Assembly (NCBI GenBank): GCA_965203535.1
Contig: OZ241897.1
Coordinates: 5,828,001-5,892,000 of the forward strand
Source: JAJDTT01 sp022827025
Lineage (GTDB): Bacteria > Acidobacteriota > UBA6911 > RPQK01 > JAJDTT01
DNA length: 64,000 nt
Direction: 5' to 3'
The notes under the pieces are model-generated. The model worked only from the letters and a program-made list of their open reading frames with translations, did not search any database and was not told the origin of the DNA. How positions within the stretch are numbered: position 1 is the first letter of the stretch; each line of letters opens with the position of its first letter. The translations under genes were made by a program, and so were the position numbers. This document shows positions 7,993-16,870 of the stretch, piece by piece.

Positions 7993-9924
7993 TCAATAGA
8001 AGTAGAAGAGAAAAAAGACGGCGGCCGCACAGAGGCATCCCGCCCAGAATCGATCTTCGCGCACGATCCAGGACACGAGACTCACGGACCCTCGACTCCC
8101 GGCCCGGCGCCTCAGCAGCATCCAGAACATCCCCAGGGTCAGGAGCGAACCGAGAAGGGCCGCCGCTGCCGGGGTCAATCCGCCGCCGGCCACAGCCGCC
8201 GCCAGCGCCGCCATGATCCCCAGCCAGACCATCAGGCCTCCCAGCAGATTCCTGACGGCCCCGGGCGAAATGGCGAGCACTCCGGCCCAGGTCAGCTTCG
8301 CTTTGTCCTCGGGGCAACTGCCCCAACGGCTCACCAGGACCGCCGTCAAGGTGCACAGCGCCACGACCACGACGACCCGGTGGAAGAAGTTGAGCCCCTC
8401 GCCTGTCACCGCCGCCACCGCGGGCAACGGCGCCAGGTACGCGACGTAGATCCACTCCACGGCCCAGGAATAGAAGACGCCAAGGATGATGGTGACGAAG
8501 GCCGCGGTGGGAGTCGTCCGCCGCCAGAACAACCCCAGCAGGAAGACCACCAGGAGCCCGGGAGTCAGATAGCCCTGGTAATCGACGATCTGCAGGAAGA
8601 AATTCTTCTCCGAGTTGGGATCGATGACGAAAAGCGCGAACAGGCTGGCGAGCGAGACAAACCCCAGGATGGACCATCGCCCCACCCGGATCATCTGGGC
8701 GTCGGTGGCCTGCGGATTCAGGTACCGCCGGTAGAGGTCCATGCTGACGATGGTGGCGGCCGAGTTCATCATGGAATCGATGGAGGACAGGATGGCTCCT
8801 ACGGCGCCAGCCGCGATCACGCCGATGAGCCCGAATCCCAGCGGCTGGATCACCAGAACGATCAGCTCGGTGAAGGCGGTGTCGGGGGCCACGGAGCGGT
8901 TCGGGAGCTCGGACTGGAAGAGATAGAAGGCGGCCACGCCGCTGGCGATGGAGAAGAACGGGATCAGCAATTTGAGGAATCCCGCCGCTACGATGCCCAG
9001 CCGCGCCTGCGAGTCGCTCCGGGCGCTCAGCGCACGCTGGACGATGAACTGGTTCGTTCCCCAATAGAAGATGTGCAGAGCCATCAGACCGGTCAGGACC
9101 CCGGTCCAGGGAAGATCCGGATGGTCGCTGGGCAGGTAGAGGTGCATCTTCCCGGCCCCCGCCCGATCCAGATCCATCAGGGCGCTCCAACCTCCCAGCC
9201 GGTCAAAGGTGAGGATCGCCAGGAGAATGCCGCCCAGCAGCAGCAGGACCGACTGGATCACGTCCGTCCAGATCACCGCCTTGAGTCCCCCGAAGATGGT
9301 GTAGCTGGTGGCGATGGCGGCCAGGATCAGAACGAATACGCTGTAGTGAAAGCGATTCACGCCCAGCTTCGACTTGGCCGGCGCGCCGGACGAACCGGCT
9401 GACCCCGGCTCCGCTTCCCCCAGCTCGCCAGGAATCGATTCCGAACCGATCTCCTCGAGCGCGGCGCCGCCCATGAGCACGCAACTCGAACGGGCGCCGA
9501 TGTAGAGCGCGGGCACCAACTGGACCACCGCCATGGTGATGACCAGAATGATGGCGTAGGCGGCGCGGCTGCGCTGATCGTAGCGGCGCTCCAGGTATTC
9601 GGAGAGGGTGTAGATCCTCAACTTTCGATAGACCGGGAGGAACCCGTAGCAGAGGAGCATGAGACCGGCGATGGCTCCCAGCTCAAAGTGGCTCTGGGCG
9701 AAACCGACGCTGAAGCCGATGCCCATCATCCCGATCATGTGATTGGCGCTGACGTTGCTGCCGTAGATGGACCCGGCCACGCCCCACCAGGGGACGTTGC
9801 GCCCCGCCAGAAAATAGGCCTCCGCCGTCTTGTCGCGCCGGGAAGCCAGCAGGCCGATGGCCATCACCAGAGCCAGGGCGGCGAAGAAGACGCCCGCGTC
9901 GAGTGGTGTGAAGACGGTGCCCAC
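7993..9924 (-). CDS. Sodium:solute symporter (SSS family)
   Basis: A 643-residue multi-pass inner-membrane transporter. Family signatures are EAYFLAGRNVPWWGVAGS near residue 35, YLERRYDQRSRAAYA, and FGGLKAVIWTDVIQS, the conserved SSS segment around TM6. About 14 hydrophobic segments can be counted. It carries an extra-long polar loop (about residues 160-190, rich in E, G, S and A) between the TM5 and TM6 regions, which lengthens it beyond the usual ~500-550. The substrate cannot be read from sequence. It is followed 15 bases upstream in the same direction by the MetE-like gene, so the two form an operon. A MITE abuts the 3' end. Confidence 0.9.
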   Translation of the reverse strand: MGTVFTPLDAGVFFAALALVMAIGLLASRRDKTAEAYFLAGRNVPWWGVAGSIYGSNVSANHMIGMMGIGFSVGFAQSHFELGAIAGLMLLCYGFLPVYRKLRIYTLSEYLERRYDQRSRAAYAIILVITMAVVQLVPALYIGARSSCVLMGGAALEEIGSESIPGELGEAEPGSAGSSGAPAKSKLGVNRFHYSVFVLILAAIATSYTIFGGLKAVIWTDVIQSVLLLLGGILLAILTFDRLGGWSALMDLDRAGAGKMHLYLPSDHPDLPWTGVLTGLMALHIFYWGTNQFIVQRALSARSDSQARLGIVAAGFLKLLIPFFSIASGVAAFYLFQSELPNRSVAPDTAFTELIVLVIQPLGFGLIGVIAAGAVGAILSSIDSMMNSAATIVSMDLYRRYLNPQATDAQMIRVGRWSILGFVSLASLFALFVIDPNSEKNFFLQIVDYQGYLTPGLLVVFLLGLFWRRTTPTAAFVTIILGVFYSWAVEWIYVAYLAPLPAVAAVTGEGLNFFHRVVVVVALCTLTAVLVSRWGSCPEDKAKLTWAGVLAISPGAVRNLLGGLMVWLGIMAALAAAVAGGGLTPAAAALLGSLLTLGMFWMLLRRRAGSRGSVSLVSWIVREDRFWAGCLCAAAVFFLFYFY

Positions 9925-9939
9925 GGTTTTCCGGACTCC

Positions 9940-10953
9940 TCAGCCGGATGGACGGACCAGGACGCTTCGAGCCTGTTCGGCTCCCGCCACCAGGGTCCTC
10001 AGCTTCTTGCGGGTGATCTCCAGCGGGACGTGCTGAAAGCCGCATTCGGAGGCCAACAACAGGCGCTCGGGGGGGAAATGCTCCAGGGCCGGCCGGGTCC
10101 GTTCGACGATCAGTTCCGGCGGCTCGATCTCGTCGCTGCGTTGATCCAGCACTCCCACGGCGAACTCGCCCCGATAGTCCAGTTCCTCCCAGAGCGGCAT
10201 CATGTCGTATTCCAGGGTGCAGTGCTCCAGGGAGATCTGGTCGACCGGAGCGGCGCGAAAGGCCTCGGCCATGTCGGTGTAGCGGGCGAAGTAGACCCGT
10301 TTCCGGTACGCGTTTCCTCCGCAGACATGCAGGCCGAATCGTATCCCGAGCCCCTCCGTGGCGATCTTCAGGGTTTCCGCCGCCCAGACCGCATCTTCAG
10401 GAAATGCGGTCCAGGCCGGTTCGTCGAACTGGATGAACTCGCAACCGGCGCGCACCGCCTCCCGAAACTCCCGGTTCAGGACCCGGGCGTAGCCGGCCGC
10501 CAGCGCCGCGTCGTCGGGGTAAAGGTCGGGCCGGCGGTTGTCCGAGAACTTGGCCAGCATATGCGGGCCGATGCAGGTGAGCTTCACCTCGACGTCTGCC
10601 GGCGCGGCGTCGCGGGCCACCCTCCAGTCGTGGGCCAGTCCGACGCCGGGATTGGAGAGGGGACCGACCACCTGCGCCAACTCGATTCCGAACCCGGCGG
10701 TCCCGAACTTCCGGTAGGTCATCTCCTCGAAACTGACGCCGTCGACCCGCTTCTGGACGAAGTAGTACATGTTCTCGCGCCGGCCCTCGCCGTCGGTCAC
10801 GGTGTCCAACCCCGCGTCCACCTGGTCCCGAACCGCCCAGCGGATGATCTCGTCGGCCTCTTCCCGGCTGAGTTCCGGTTTGCGCAGAGTATCCGTCGGC
10901 TGTACCGGCCGCGGATAGCTCCCGGTCACCGTGGTTCGAAATGGTTTTGCCAT
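9940..10953 (-). CDS. Cobalamin-independent methionine synthase (MetE C-terminal) family protein
   Basis: About 337 residues, a stand-alone UROD/MetE-like barrel lacking the MetE N-terminal half. TTVTGSYPRP opens the barrel and FDEPAW follows the fifth strand. Likely zinc ligands are His-x-Cys in GLHVCGG, Glu in SLEHCTLEYD and Cys in LASECGFQ. The ATG at 10953 is preferred over the one at 10959 because GAGG then sits at normal spacing. Such short homologues transfer methyl groups in pathways other than methionine synthesis, or dealkylate C1 substrates. Co-transcription with a symporter 15 bases downstream suggests a methylated solute as substrate. That is inference. Confidence 0.8.
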   Translation of the reverse strand: MAKPFRTTVTGSYPRPVQPTDTLRKPELSREEADEIIRWAVRDQVDAGLDTVTDGEGRRENMYYFVQKRVDGVSFEEMTYRKFGTAGFGIELAQVVGPLSNPGVGLAHDWRVARDAAPADVEVKLTCIGPHMLAKFSDNRRPDLYPDDAALAAGYARVLNREFREAVRAGCEFIQFDEPAWTAFPEDAVWAAETLKIATEGLGIRFGLHVCGGNAYRKRVYFARYTDMAEAFRAAPVDQISLEHCTLEYDMMPLWEELDYRGEFAVGVLDQRSDEIEPPELIVERTRPALEHFPPERLLLASECGFQHVPLEITRKKLRTLVAGAEQARSVLVRPSG

Positions 10954-10986
10954 GCGCATCCTCTACCGGACAACGTAACTTCGACT

Positions 10987-11166
10987 CTATGAAGCACTGC
11001 CGCTAACGGTGATCATTTTCAGGAAGCCGTAAAGGGCGTAAGGGAGGCAGGTCTTGCCAGTGTTGTTTCGTCCGGCGATGATCGTGAGGTCGCCCAATTC
11101 CAGTGCGGCGTCCTTCACCGGTCCGATCTTCCTGAAGCGGAACGTCACCGGATCACCCGAGAGCAC
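10987..11166 (-). pseudogene. N-terminal stump of an AAA (SMC/OLD-like) ATPase
   Basis: A 59-residue frame from GTG 11166, starting 2 bases past the stop of the PIN toxin gene. It reads VTFRFRKIGPVKDAALELGD then TIIAGRNNTGKTCLPYALYG, the opening strand and Walker A (GRNNTGKT) of OLD/RecF-like ATPases. It then runs out of homology into VSGSAS and a stop. No Walker B, signature or remaining domains follow in any frame before the MetE-like gene. It is a truncated gene, probably a defence-type ATPase cut off by a deletion. Confidence 0.6.
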
Positions 11167-11167
11167 C

Positions 11168-11551
11168 TTATCCCGCTGATCCGACTACGGAAGCCAAATG
11201 TTTGAAATCTGAATCGGCAGTTTCGAGATCAACACGGTAACGGCGGACACAGGCAGCCACGATCACATCCGTAGCAGGCACCGTAATGCCTTGAGCTCTG
11301 GCTCGACGCGCCAAATCATGTGCAATCCGCCAGACCTCGTCGTCAATGCGCAGTTCTGGTAGCACGCGGGCGAATACCCGCAGAGCCTTCTGTTCCTGCT
11401 GGCCCCTCGCGCCGTTCCAGAGTTCCAACTGGACCAAGGGACACCAGCAGGCCTGACCCGTCCTCAAAGCCTTTTCGACACGGACGCGAACTGCCGGATC
11501 GCCGTTCCGGCGCAGCATGTGAATCCAAGACGACGTATCGACAAGGATCAA
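11168..11551 (-). CDS. vapC: VapC-type PIN-domain toxin
   Basis: A 127-residue PIN ribonuclease. The acidic residues expected for metal binding are in MILVDTSSW (Asp5), LVQLELWNGA (Glu), VPATDVIVAACVRR (Asp) and ETADSDFKHL (Asp). VapC toxins cleave tRNA or rRNA and are neutralised by the VapB encoded upstream. Here the stop of vapB and this start are 4 bases apart. Length and motif order are normal, so it is likely functional. It is followed directly by a truncated ATPase. Confidence 0.85.
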   Translation of the reverse strand: MILVDTSSWIHMLRRNGDPAVRVRVEKALRTGQACWCPLVQLELWNGARGQQEQKALRVFARVLPELRIDDEVWRIAHDLARRARAQGITVPATDVIVAACVRRYRVDLETADSDFKHLASVVGSAG

Positions 11552-11555
11552 CGGG

Positions 11556-11759
11556 TTACCCCTTGCGGCGATTGGCCTGAAGTTCTTCCGGCGTGATCAG
11601 TTCAGTGCAGGTTCCCGAAAACCGAGTGAGTTCTGCCATGCGCATGCGGCGATTGAAATCTGCGACGGCGCCGACGATGGCTTCCCGCTTGGTCTTCGCG
11701 TTGGTGAACTTGATAGCATCCTCGAGTTCGTGTTCAGGAATATCAATTGTGGTCTTCAT
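11556..11759 (-). CDS. vapB: VapB-type antitoxin
   Basis: A 67-residue protein with an N-terminal ribbon-helix-helix-like start (MKTTIDIPEHELEDAIKFTN) and the TKREAIVGAVADFNRR helix typical of VapB, followed by a short acidic tail that would wrap the toxin. It precedes vapC by 4 bases and would bind its own promoter. The 227 bases upstream (11760-11986) show no other gene. Confidence 0.85.
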   Translation of the reverse strand: MKTTIDIPEHELEDAIKFTNAKTKREAIVGAVADFNRRMRMAELTRFSGTCTELITPEELQANRRKG

Positions 11760-11986
11760 GCTTCCAAGATAGCACTGAGGAGAATCTCATCCCACCCAAA
11801 ATATTCTCACGGTTTTCGATTGGCGTTCGGTCGACGCGATTGTTCCACCGAAGCTCACGTCGCCCCAAATCGCAGACTCTGTCCAAATCAAGCATCTCGT
11901 GGTGGAGAATCACGACCAACTTTTCGACATGCTGCAGTCAGTTTTCATTGGGACGATCACGGGAGATCCGTGCGCGGACAACCCTC

Positions 11987-13216
11987 TCAAAACAGGTCGC
12001 TCAAATTGACCCTGTCTATTTTCGGTCGCGGCTTGGGAAGCGCGCCCGCGAACCTCTCGATGGTGAGCTGCCTTCGTCGCTCCAACCCCCGAAAACGATC
12101 GAGAAACAGGGTGCTATCGCCATCGGTCGTGCTGAAATAGATCCATTTGGTCGCGCGGGTAATCCCAACGAACAACCATCTTTCCAGTCGTTCATCCATT
12201 ATCCGAAAGAGACGCCGATTCAGACACGGCATCAAAACAGTGTCGAAGGTCAAGCCCTTGGCGCTCGGATACGCCATGAGCTTGGGCCGCGAGGTGCCGA
12301 AATCAATGGTTGGCCTCGTGTTTTTCCTTTTTCTCCCAGGTTGTCGAGGAACCTCAACTTCCAGGCCAGCCTCTCCCAAACCCTTGGCATAGCCGAAGAC
12401 ATGTCTTCGAGTCGGGAACAGGATCGCTATGCGGTCGTTTCTGTCGACGCGGGTGCGGACCACTTCGATCAGACGTTCCCGCTCGTCTTTGAATGCCCGG
12501 GCGAGGTAGAGAAGCGGGGTTTGGCGTTCGCCTTTGTCGACGGGCGGATTCTGTTCAATGAACGCTTCGCGTTCCGACGGGTCACGGATAAACGCCGCGG
12601 CGACCCGTACGATGTAGGGCGAACAACGATAGGCATCGAGAAGCGTGAGGTTACGCTTGCGCAATCCCAACGCCGTAAGAACGCCCTTCTCATCGGCGCC
12701 TTCATAGAGTTGCTGCTTGTGGTCCATGTAGACCGTGACATGCCCGGCTATACCCTTGAGGGTTTCGTACGCGCGAGCGTCCAGATCCTGTCCTTCATCG
12801 ACCAGCACAAAGTCGTAGAGAGGTATGAGTCTCTTCTGCGAGCGAACTCTTTTCCACACTGCACGGCGAATCGCCTTGAAGTCCGGACTCTTCCCGTCCC
12901 ATGGCACGCGTCCACCGATGTGCGTCCTATAGAACCTCCGACACCAATCATCGAAGGTCGTCACGCACTCCTCGGGAAGACGGAGATCTTGAAGCGCCGT
13001 GCGGATGTAGGCCTTCAGCACGTTGGTGAACACAAGGATCCGGTATCTGCTATCCGGAATTCTGTGCTCATCCACAAGGTGCCGCGCGCGGTGCAACAAA
13101 ACGAGCGTCTTTCCGGATCCTGGAGAACCGATAACCAGGCGATGTCGCCTGGAACTCAACTGGACCGCGCGACTTTGCGCGACAGTCAGCTCATTTCGAG
13201 GAACGAGCCAACTCAT
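11987..13216 (-). CDS. SF1 (UvrD-like) DNA helicase, coupled to Hsp70-TPR gene
   Basis: A 409-residue superfamily-1 helicase, short compared with UvrD/Rep (~670-720). Motif I is GSPGSGKT at residues 30-37. Motif II is VDEGQD at 139-144. Motif III is the YMDHKQQLYEG region near 164. Late motifs are YPSAKGLTFDTVLMP and LFVGITRATKWIYF (motifs V/VI). The large 1B/2B insertions of repair helicases are missing. Its ATG overlaps the Hsp70 stop (ATGA, 13213-13216), so translation is coupled. It would act on DNA or RNA in the cytoplasm, with the chaperone possibly remodelling or recruiting it. GC content looks lower than that of the catabolic neighbours, consistent with transfer. Confidence 0.85.
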   Translation of the reverse strand: MSWLVPRNELTVAQSRAVQLSSRRHRLVIGSPGSGKTLVLLHRARHLVDEHRIPDSRYRILVFTNVLKAYIRTALQDLRLPEECVTTFDDWCRRFYRTHIGGRVPWDGKSPDFKAIRRAVWKRVRSQKRLIPLYDFVLVDEGQDLDARAYETLKGIAGHVTVYMDHKQQLYEGADEKGVLTALGLRKRNLTLLDAYRCSPYIVRVAAAFIRDPSEREAFIEQNPPVDKGERQTPLLYLARAFKDERERLIEVVRTRVDRNDRIAILFPTRRHVFGYAKGLGEAGLEVEVPRQPGRKRKNTRPTIDFGTSRPKLMAYPSAKGLTFDTVLMPCLNRRLFRIMDERLERWLFVGITRATKWIYFSTTDGDSTLFLDRFRGLERRRQLTIERFAGALPKPRPKIDRVNLSDLF

Positions 13217-15648
13217 TGCCCCCGCCTTTCGATCTCATTTCGACGTTCGGGCAGAACTCCAGTCGTCCCCTCCCGTGATTTTTCCCGGCGCTGCCGTTCG
13301 TCCTCGACCTTGCGCGACAGCTTGCTGTTGCCGGCAAGATTCGCGCCTTTCAGATACCATACAAGTTCCCAATCGCTTAGATTCTTCAGTGGACGGAACT
13401 CGGCAAAGGCTTGGTCCAAGAGGGCGTTTCTCTGCTTCTCGTGTCGTTCAAGTTTTTCGGCCAGCGTCGCCTTGAGCACAAGAGTGGGAGGATCAGACTC
13501 CACTGCGAGTGCCTCGTCAATGGTTAGAATCGCCTCCTCAAGTTTGCCCTGACGCATCTGTGAAAGCGCCAAGTTAAACAGGGGACCTTTCCAATGCGGG
13601 GAGACTCGGGCGGCCTCGCGATAGAGCTTCTCTTGACGTGCGAAATCCGCCATCTCGCCGCAGATGATGCCCATCCGATTCAGTATCTCGGCATTCGGAT
13701 GCGGGCGATTCAAGGCGCTCAAGAGATGCAGAGCCTTCTCACGCCTGCCCAAATCCGCTTCAAGTTCGGCAATCTTTTTCACCGTCGCGCGTTGGTCCGT
13801 CGTCGACATGTGCTCCGTGCGCATCCGTTCTTCCAGTTCCAGAATCTCATTCCGCTTTGCGTTCGGATTCACCACGTTGGTCAACGGGTTTTCGACCTCT
13901 GCCTGAAATTCCTCTCGATCTGGTTGGTGTGCCAAGCCGAGGCGAAGATGCAGCACTTGGTTGCTGTCCATCCGGCAAAGCAACCGTAGCGGATCCCCCC
14001 GGCTGACAATCGGTTGAATCGTCCAGAGTGTGCGCATGACATCGTTGCCCCGCGAGTCTCGGAGTTCGACGCGGAGTTCAACGTCGTCGGTCAGGCCGGA
14101 TCTGGGAACCTTCAAGCTATTGTTCTCCACCCAACCTTCGTCGGTCGGATAGGGCAATTTTGCGCCGCTTTCAACCAACCGCACCGGCCCATCCGAAGTC
14201 TGGATGCTGATGCCATCGCTCGTGACGGGTTGCACGATGCCTCGCCCGTACACAGCCAGAGACAACGCCTGCCAAGCTGCGCCTTGAGCGATAGCAGTCT
14301 GCGTGCGCTCCGGATCGTCGAAGCGCAAGAACCGCGCCTCACTAAAGAAGCCGGCGACGGCATCCGCGATCTGCGGAACCAGACTGCTTCCACCGACCGC
14401 CAGGCAAAGATCGACGTCCTTGCGGTCCAGTCCGGCCCGGTCCAAAGCGTCTTGTAGCGGCGCAAAAACAGAGCAGGTTTCGTGGTAATCCGCCTCCCGG
14501 GCGTAGAGCAGGTCTCGATCCAGAAAGGGTTTCAACACCGCGTCGAACTGGCAGGCGCTCAGCGTGGGGGATTGCAGCCGAAACTCCGTTCCATCTGACA
14601 AGAGGCAGGGATAGACTCCAGGATTCCTCTTGACCAGGGCGGCGCGTTCTTCGTCACCGTAGCGATCGAACTTCTTCAGCCGAGCGATCTCTTGGCATAG
14701 TCCGATCTTCAAAGATTCGGCCACGCCAAGGAGCGCTGGAATCACAAACTGGGACTTCTCGCCGTAGTCCAAATCGCGGAAGTTCGGCCTGTTCTGTTCC
14801 ATCAATTGCGGGAGCAAGACCTCGACAACGATGGCTCGGTCGATGTCGCTGCCGCCAAGGCGATGATAGCGAGACACCGTGAGCGGTGCGATTTTGACCG
14901 GTTGCCCTGCTTTAGGCGGCAGAAGCTGGAACAGGGCAACGTCGCAGGTGCCGCCGCCAAAGTCGAACACCACGAGCCGCTGCGGTGCCGAAACCTCCGC
15001 AAATACTTGTTTGCCTTGAGCGATCTGAAAATCGAGAAACGCCGCGATCGGTTCGTCCAGCAGACCTCCCTCTACCAAATCGATGCCGCCGAGCGCCGCG
15101 GCCTCGACCGTATCCTGCCTCTGCGCGGCTTGGAAGGAGGCCGGCGTTGTGACCACGGTGTTCGTTACCGGCGTCGGGTCGTCGGTTAGTGCCGCATCCA
15201 TGAGAAATCGGAGTACGTGTCCTCCAATGGCCTTGGCAGATTGAAAACCGTCCTTGGCCTTGTGGTAAGTTCGGCGGACACCGATGTCATTCTTGCAGTC
15301 CCAGAAGATGTTTCTGTTCTGTTCCAGACCGTATTCGCTCAGTCGGGCGCGCAGCATCTTCGCTCCCTCACCCACAAGCAGTTGTCCATACGGACCATCG
15401 GCGAACGCAACCACTGACGGTACCAGGGTGTGAATATATTCACCTTGCCGAGTGTGTTGCTCGACTTCGAGGCAACGAACTTCAGGCAGGTTCGTGTCTC
15501 CGGGATGGATAACGATCTCGGCAATAGCAGAATTCGTAGTGCCCAAATCTATGCCGACGACGCGCAATGGCTCGTTCGGCGTGCGGACCTGGACATTCTG
15601 CGGCGTGATCAGTGCGAGTGATGGCATATCACTTGTCCTGTCATTCAT
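13213..15648 (-). CDS. Hsp70 (DnaK-like) ATPase with C-terminal TPR region
   Basis: An 811-residue protein. Start ATG 15648 is taken because homology begins soon after; longer readings upstream are the antisense of the neighbouring dehydratase gene. The nucleotide-binding domain shows VVGIDLGTTNSAI (Asp34-Ser40), TTPASFQAAQRQDTVEAA, VVFDFGGGTCDVALF near 223 and LAVGGSSLVPQIAD. A substrate-domain-like beta region follows (GISIQTSDG, ESGAKLPYPTDEG). Instead of a canonical DnaK lid, residues about 640-750 form TPR-like helices (EILNRMGIICGEMADFARQE, GPLFNLALSQMRQGKLEEAI). It begins 8 bases after the dehydratase stop, so it may borrow that operon's promoter. It is coupled to the helicase. No J-protein or GrpE gene is near. 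Confidence 0.85.
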   Translation of the reverse strand: MNDRTSDMPSLALITPQNVQVRTPNEPLRVVGIDLGTTNSAIAEIVIHPGDTNLPEVRCLEVEQHTRQGEYIHTLVPSVVAFADGPYGQLLVGEGAKMLRARLSEYGLEQNRNIFWDCKNDIGVRRTYHKAKDGFQSAKAIGGHVLRFLMDAALTDDPTPVTNTVVTTPASFQAAQRQDTVEAAALGGIDLVEGGLLDEPIAAFLDFQIAQGKQVFAEVSAPQRLVVFDFGGGTCDVALFQLLPPKAGQPVKIAPLTVSRYHRLGGSDIDRAIVVEVLLPQLMEQNRPNFRDLDYGEKSQFVIPALLGVAESLKIGLCQEIARLKKFDRYGDEERAALVKRNPGVYPCLLSDGTEFRLQSPTLSACQFDAVLKPFLDRDLLYAREADYHETCSVFAPLQDALDRAGLDRKDVDLCLAVGGSSLVPQIADAVAGFFSEARFLRFDDPERTQTAIAQGAAWQALSLAVYGRGIVQPVTSDGISIQTSDGPVRLVESGAKLPYPTDEGWVENNSLKVPRSGLTDDVELRVELRDSRGNDVMRTLWTIQPIVSRGDPLRLLCRMDSNQVLHLRLGLAHQPDREEFQAEVENPLTNVVNPNAKRNEILELEERMRTEHMSTTDQRATVKKIAELEADLGRREKALHLLSALNRPHPNAEILNRMGIICGEMADFARQEKLYREAARVSPHWKGPLFNLALSQMRQGKLEEAILTIDEALAVESDPPTLVLKATLAEKLERHEKQRNALLDQAFAEFRPLKNLSDWELVWYLKGANLAGNSKLSRKVEDERQRREKSREGTTGVLPERRNEIERRGQ

Positions 15649-15656
15649 CCCGCAGA

Positions 15657-16838
15657 TTATTCCCTCAACACATCGGACCGCCCCTCCCAGCCTTCGGCCA
15701 GGAGATCGATCACGCGGTCTCCCTTGAGGGGATGTTCGCGGGCTACCGAGACGTCGAGTTCCACCCCGAGGCCCGGTTTCTCCGGCAATTCGATGTAGCC
15801 GTTCCGGATGGGGGCCGAGCCGGTGACCAGATCCCGGGTCCAGGAGGGATAGGCGAACTCGGCGAACGCCTCCTGGATCAGGAACGCCGGCGCCGTGAAG
15901 CTGACCTGGATCGAGGCCGCCATGCAGATGGGGCCCAGGGACATGTGGGGAGCGAAGAAGACGCCCAGGGCGTCGGCCAGGGACGCCATCTTCTTTACCT
16001 CCAGCATCCCGGAGGAATAGCCCACGTCCGGCTGGAAGACGCCCGCCGCCCGGTCGGGCAGGTACTGGCTGGCCTGCACCAGGTCGCTGATGCCGGCCAC
16101 GTCGGTCCCGATGGGAATATTGACCCGGGACGCCACTTCCTTGAGGGGGGCGGGACCCAGGTAGCCGAGAGTCGGCGCCTCGTACCAGAGCAGGTCGTAC
16201 GGTTCCATGGCCTTGCCGAACTGAATCGCGGCTTCGGGATGAAACCGGGCGTGCGCCTCCACGATCAGGCCTGTGTCGGGTCCGGTGGCGTCGCGCACGG
16301 CGGCGACGATGTCCACGGCCAGGCGGAACTCCGACGGTTCGAGGCGGCGGTAGGCGGCCCCGAAGGGGTCGAACTTGAGAGCCGTGTAACCCTGGTCCAC
16401 CAGCTTTCCGGCCTTCGCCGCCCATTGGCTGGGTTCACGGGCGTCGAAGTCGTTGTACCAACCGTTGGCGTAGACGCGGATCCGGTCGCGGACCTTGCCG
16501 CCCAGCAACTTGTAGACCGGGACTCCGTAGTGCTTCCCCAGAATGTCCCAGCAGGCCTGCTCCACGGCGGAGAGAACACTCCTCTCCACCATGCCCAGAC
16601 CTCGATCGATCCCCAGCATCTGGCGGGTGTCCAGGACCATCTGTTCGATGTCGTGGGGGTCCCGCCCCAGGAAGAGATGCTCGCCGTTCTGGCGCAGATA
16701 GGCTTGGGCCGCCAGGGACCAGTGGTACCCGATCCCTTCGCCGACGCCGACAACACCGGTGTCCGTCTCCACCTGCACGAAGAACCAGGGGTTCCAAGGA
16801 TTCTCCACGATGTAGGAATCGACTTTGATGATCTGCAT
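15657..16838 (-). CDS. Mandelate racemase/muconate lactonizing enzyme family (sugar-acid dehydratase-like)
   Basis: A 393-residue enolase-superfamily enzyme abstracting the alpha-proton of a carboxylate. The N-terminal capping domain is followed by a barrel with KFD (Lys155, Asp157), metal ligands Glu194 in LIVEAHARF and Glu220 in LWYEAP, and His298 in APHMSLGP. The third ligand position, usually Glu in a TGE motif, reads GTD (Asp246). The overall pattern, including His196, resembles galactonate/gluconate-type dehydratases. It lies 32 bases downstream of the TIM-barrel gene in the same operon. Substrate is probably an aldonic acid or similar, but not determinable here. Confidence 0.85.
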   Translation of the reverse strand: MQIIKVDSYIVENPWNPWFFVQVETDTGVVGVGEGIGYHWSLAAQAYLRQNGEHLFLGRDPHDIEQMVLDTRQMLGIDRGLGMVERSVLSAVEQACWDILGKHYGVPVYKLLGGKVRDRIRVYANGWYNDFDAREPSQWAAKAGKLVDQGYTALKFDPFGAAYRRLEPSEFRLAVDIVAAVRDATGPDTGLIVEAHARFHPEAAIQFGKAMEPYDLLWYEAPTLGYLGPAPLKEVASRVNIPIGTDVAGISDLVQASQYLPDRAAGVFQPDVGYSSGMLEVKKMASLADALGVFFAPHMSLGPICMAASIQVSFTAPAFLIQEAFAEFAYPSWTRDLVTGSAPIRNGYIELPEKPGLGVELDVSVAREHPLKGDRVIDLLAEGWEGRSDVLRE

Positions 16839-16870
16839 TTTCCGGTTTGCACCTCCTCAACGAACCGTAG

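Noticed and set aside
7903..9402. A 499-residue frame opposite the symporter, partly starting in the MITE
   Set aside because: His/Gln/Arg-rich antisense artefact; the minus-strand symporter is certain.
15649..16425. A much longer N-terminus for the Hsp70 frame
   Set aside because: The extra residues are the antisense reading of the enolase-superfamily gene; Hsp70 homology and a good ATG begin at 15648.
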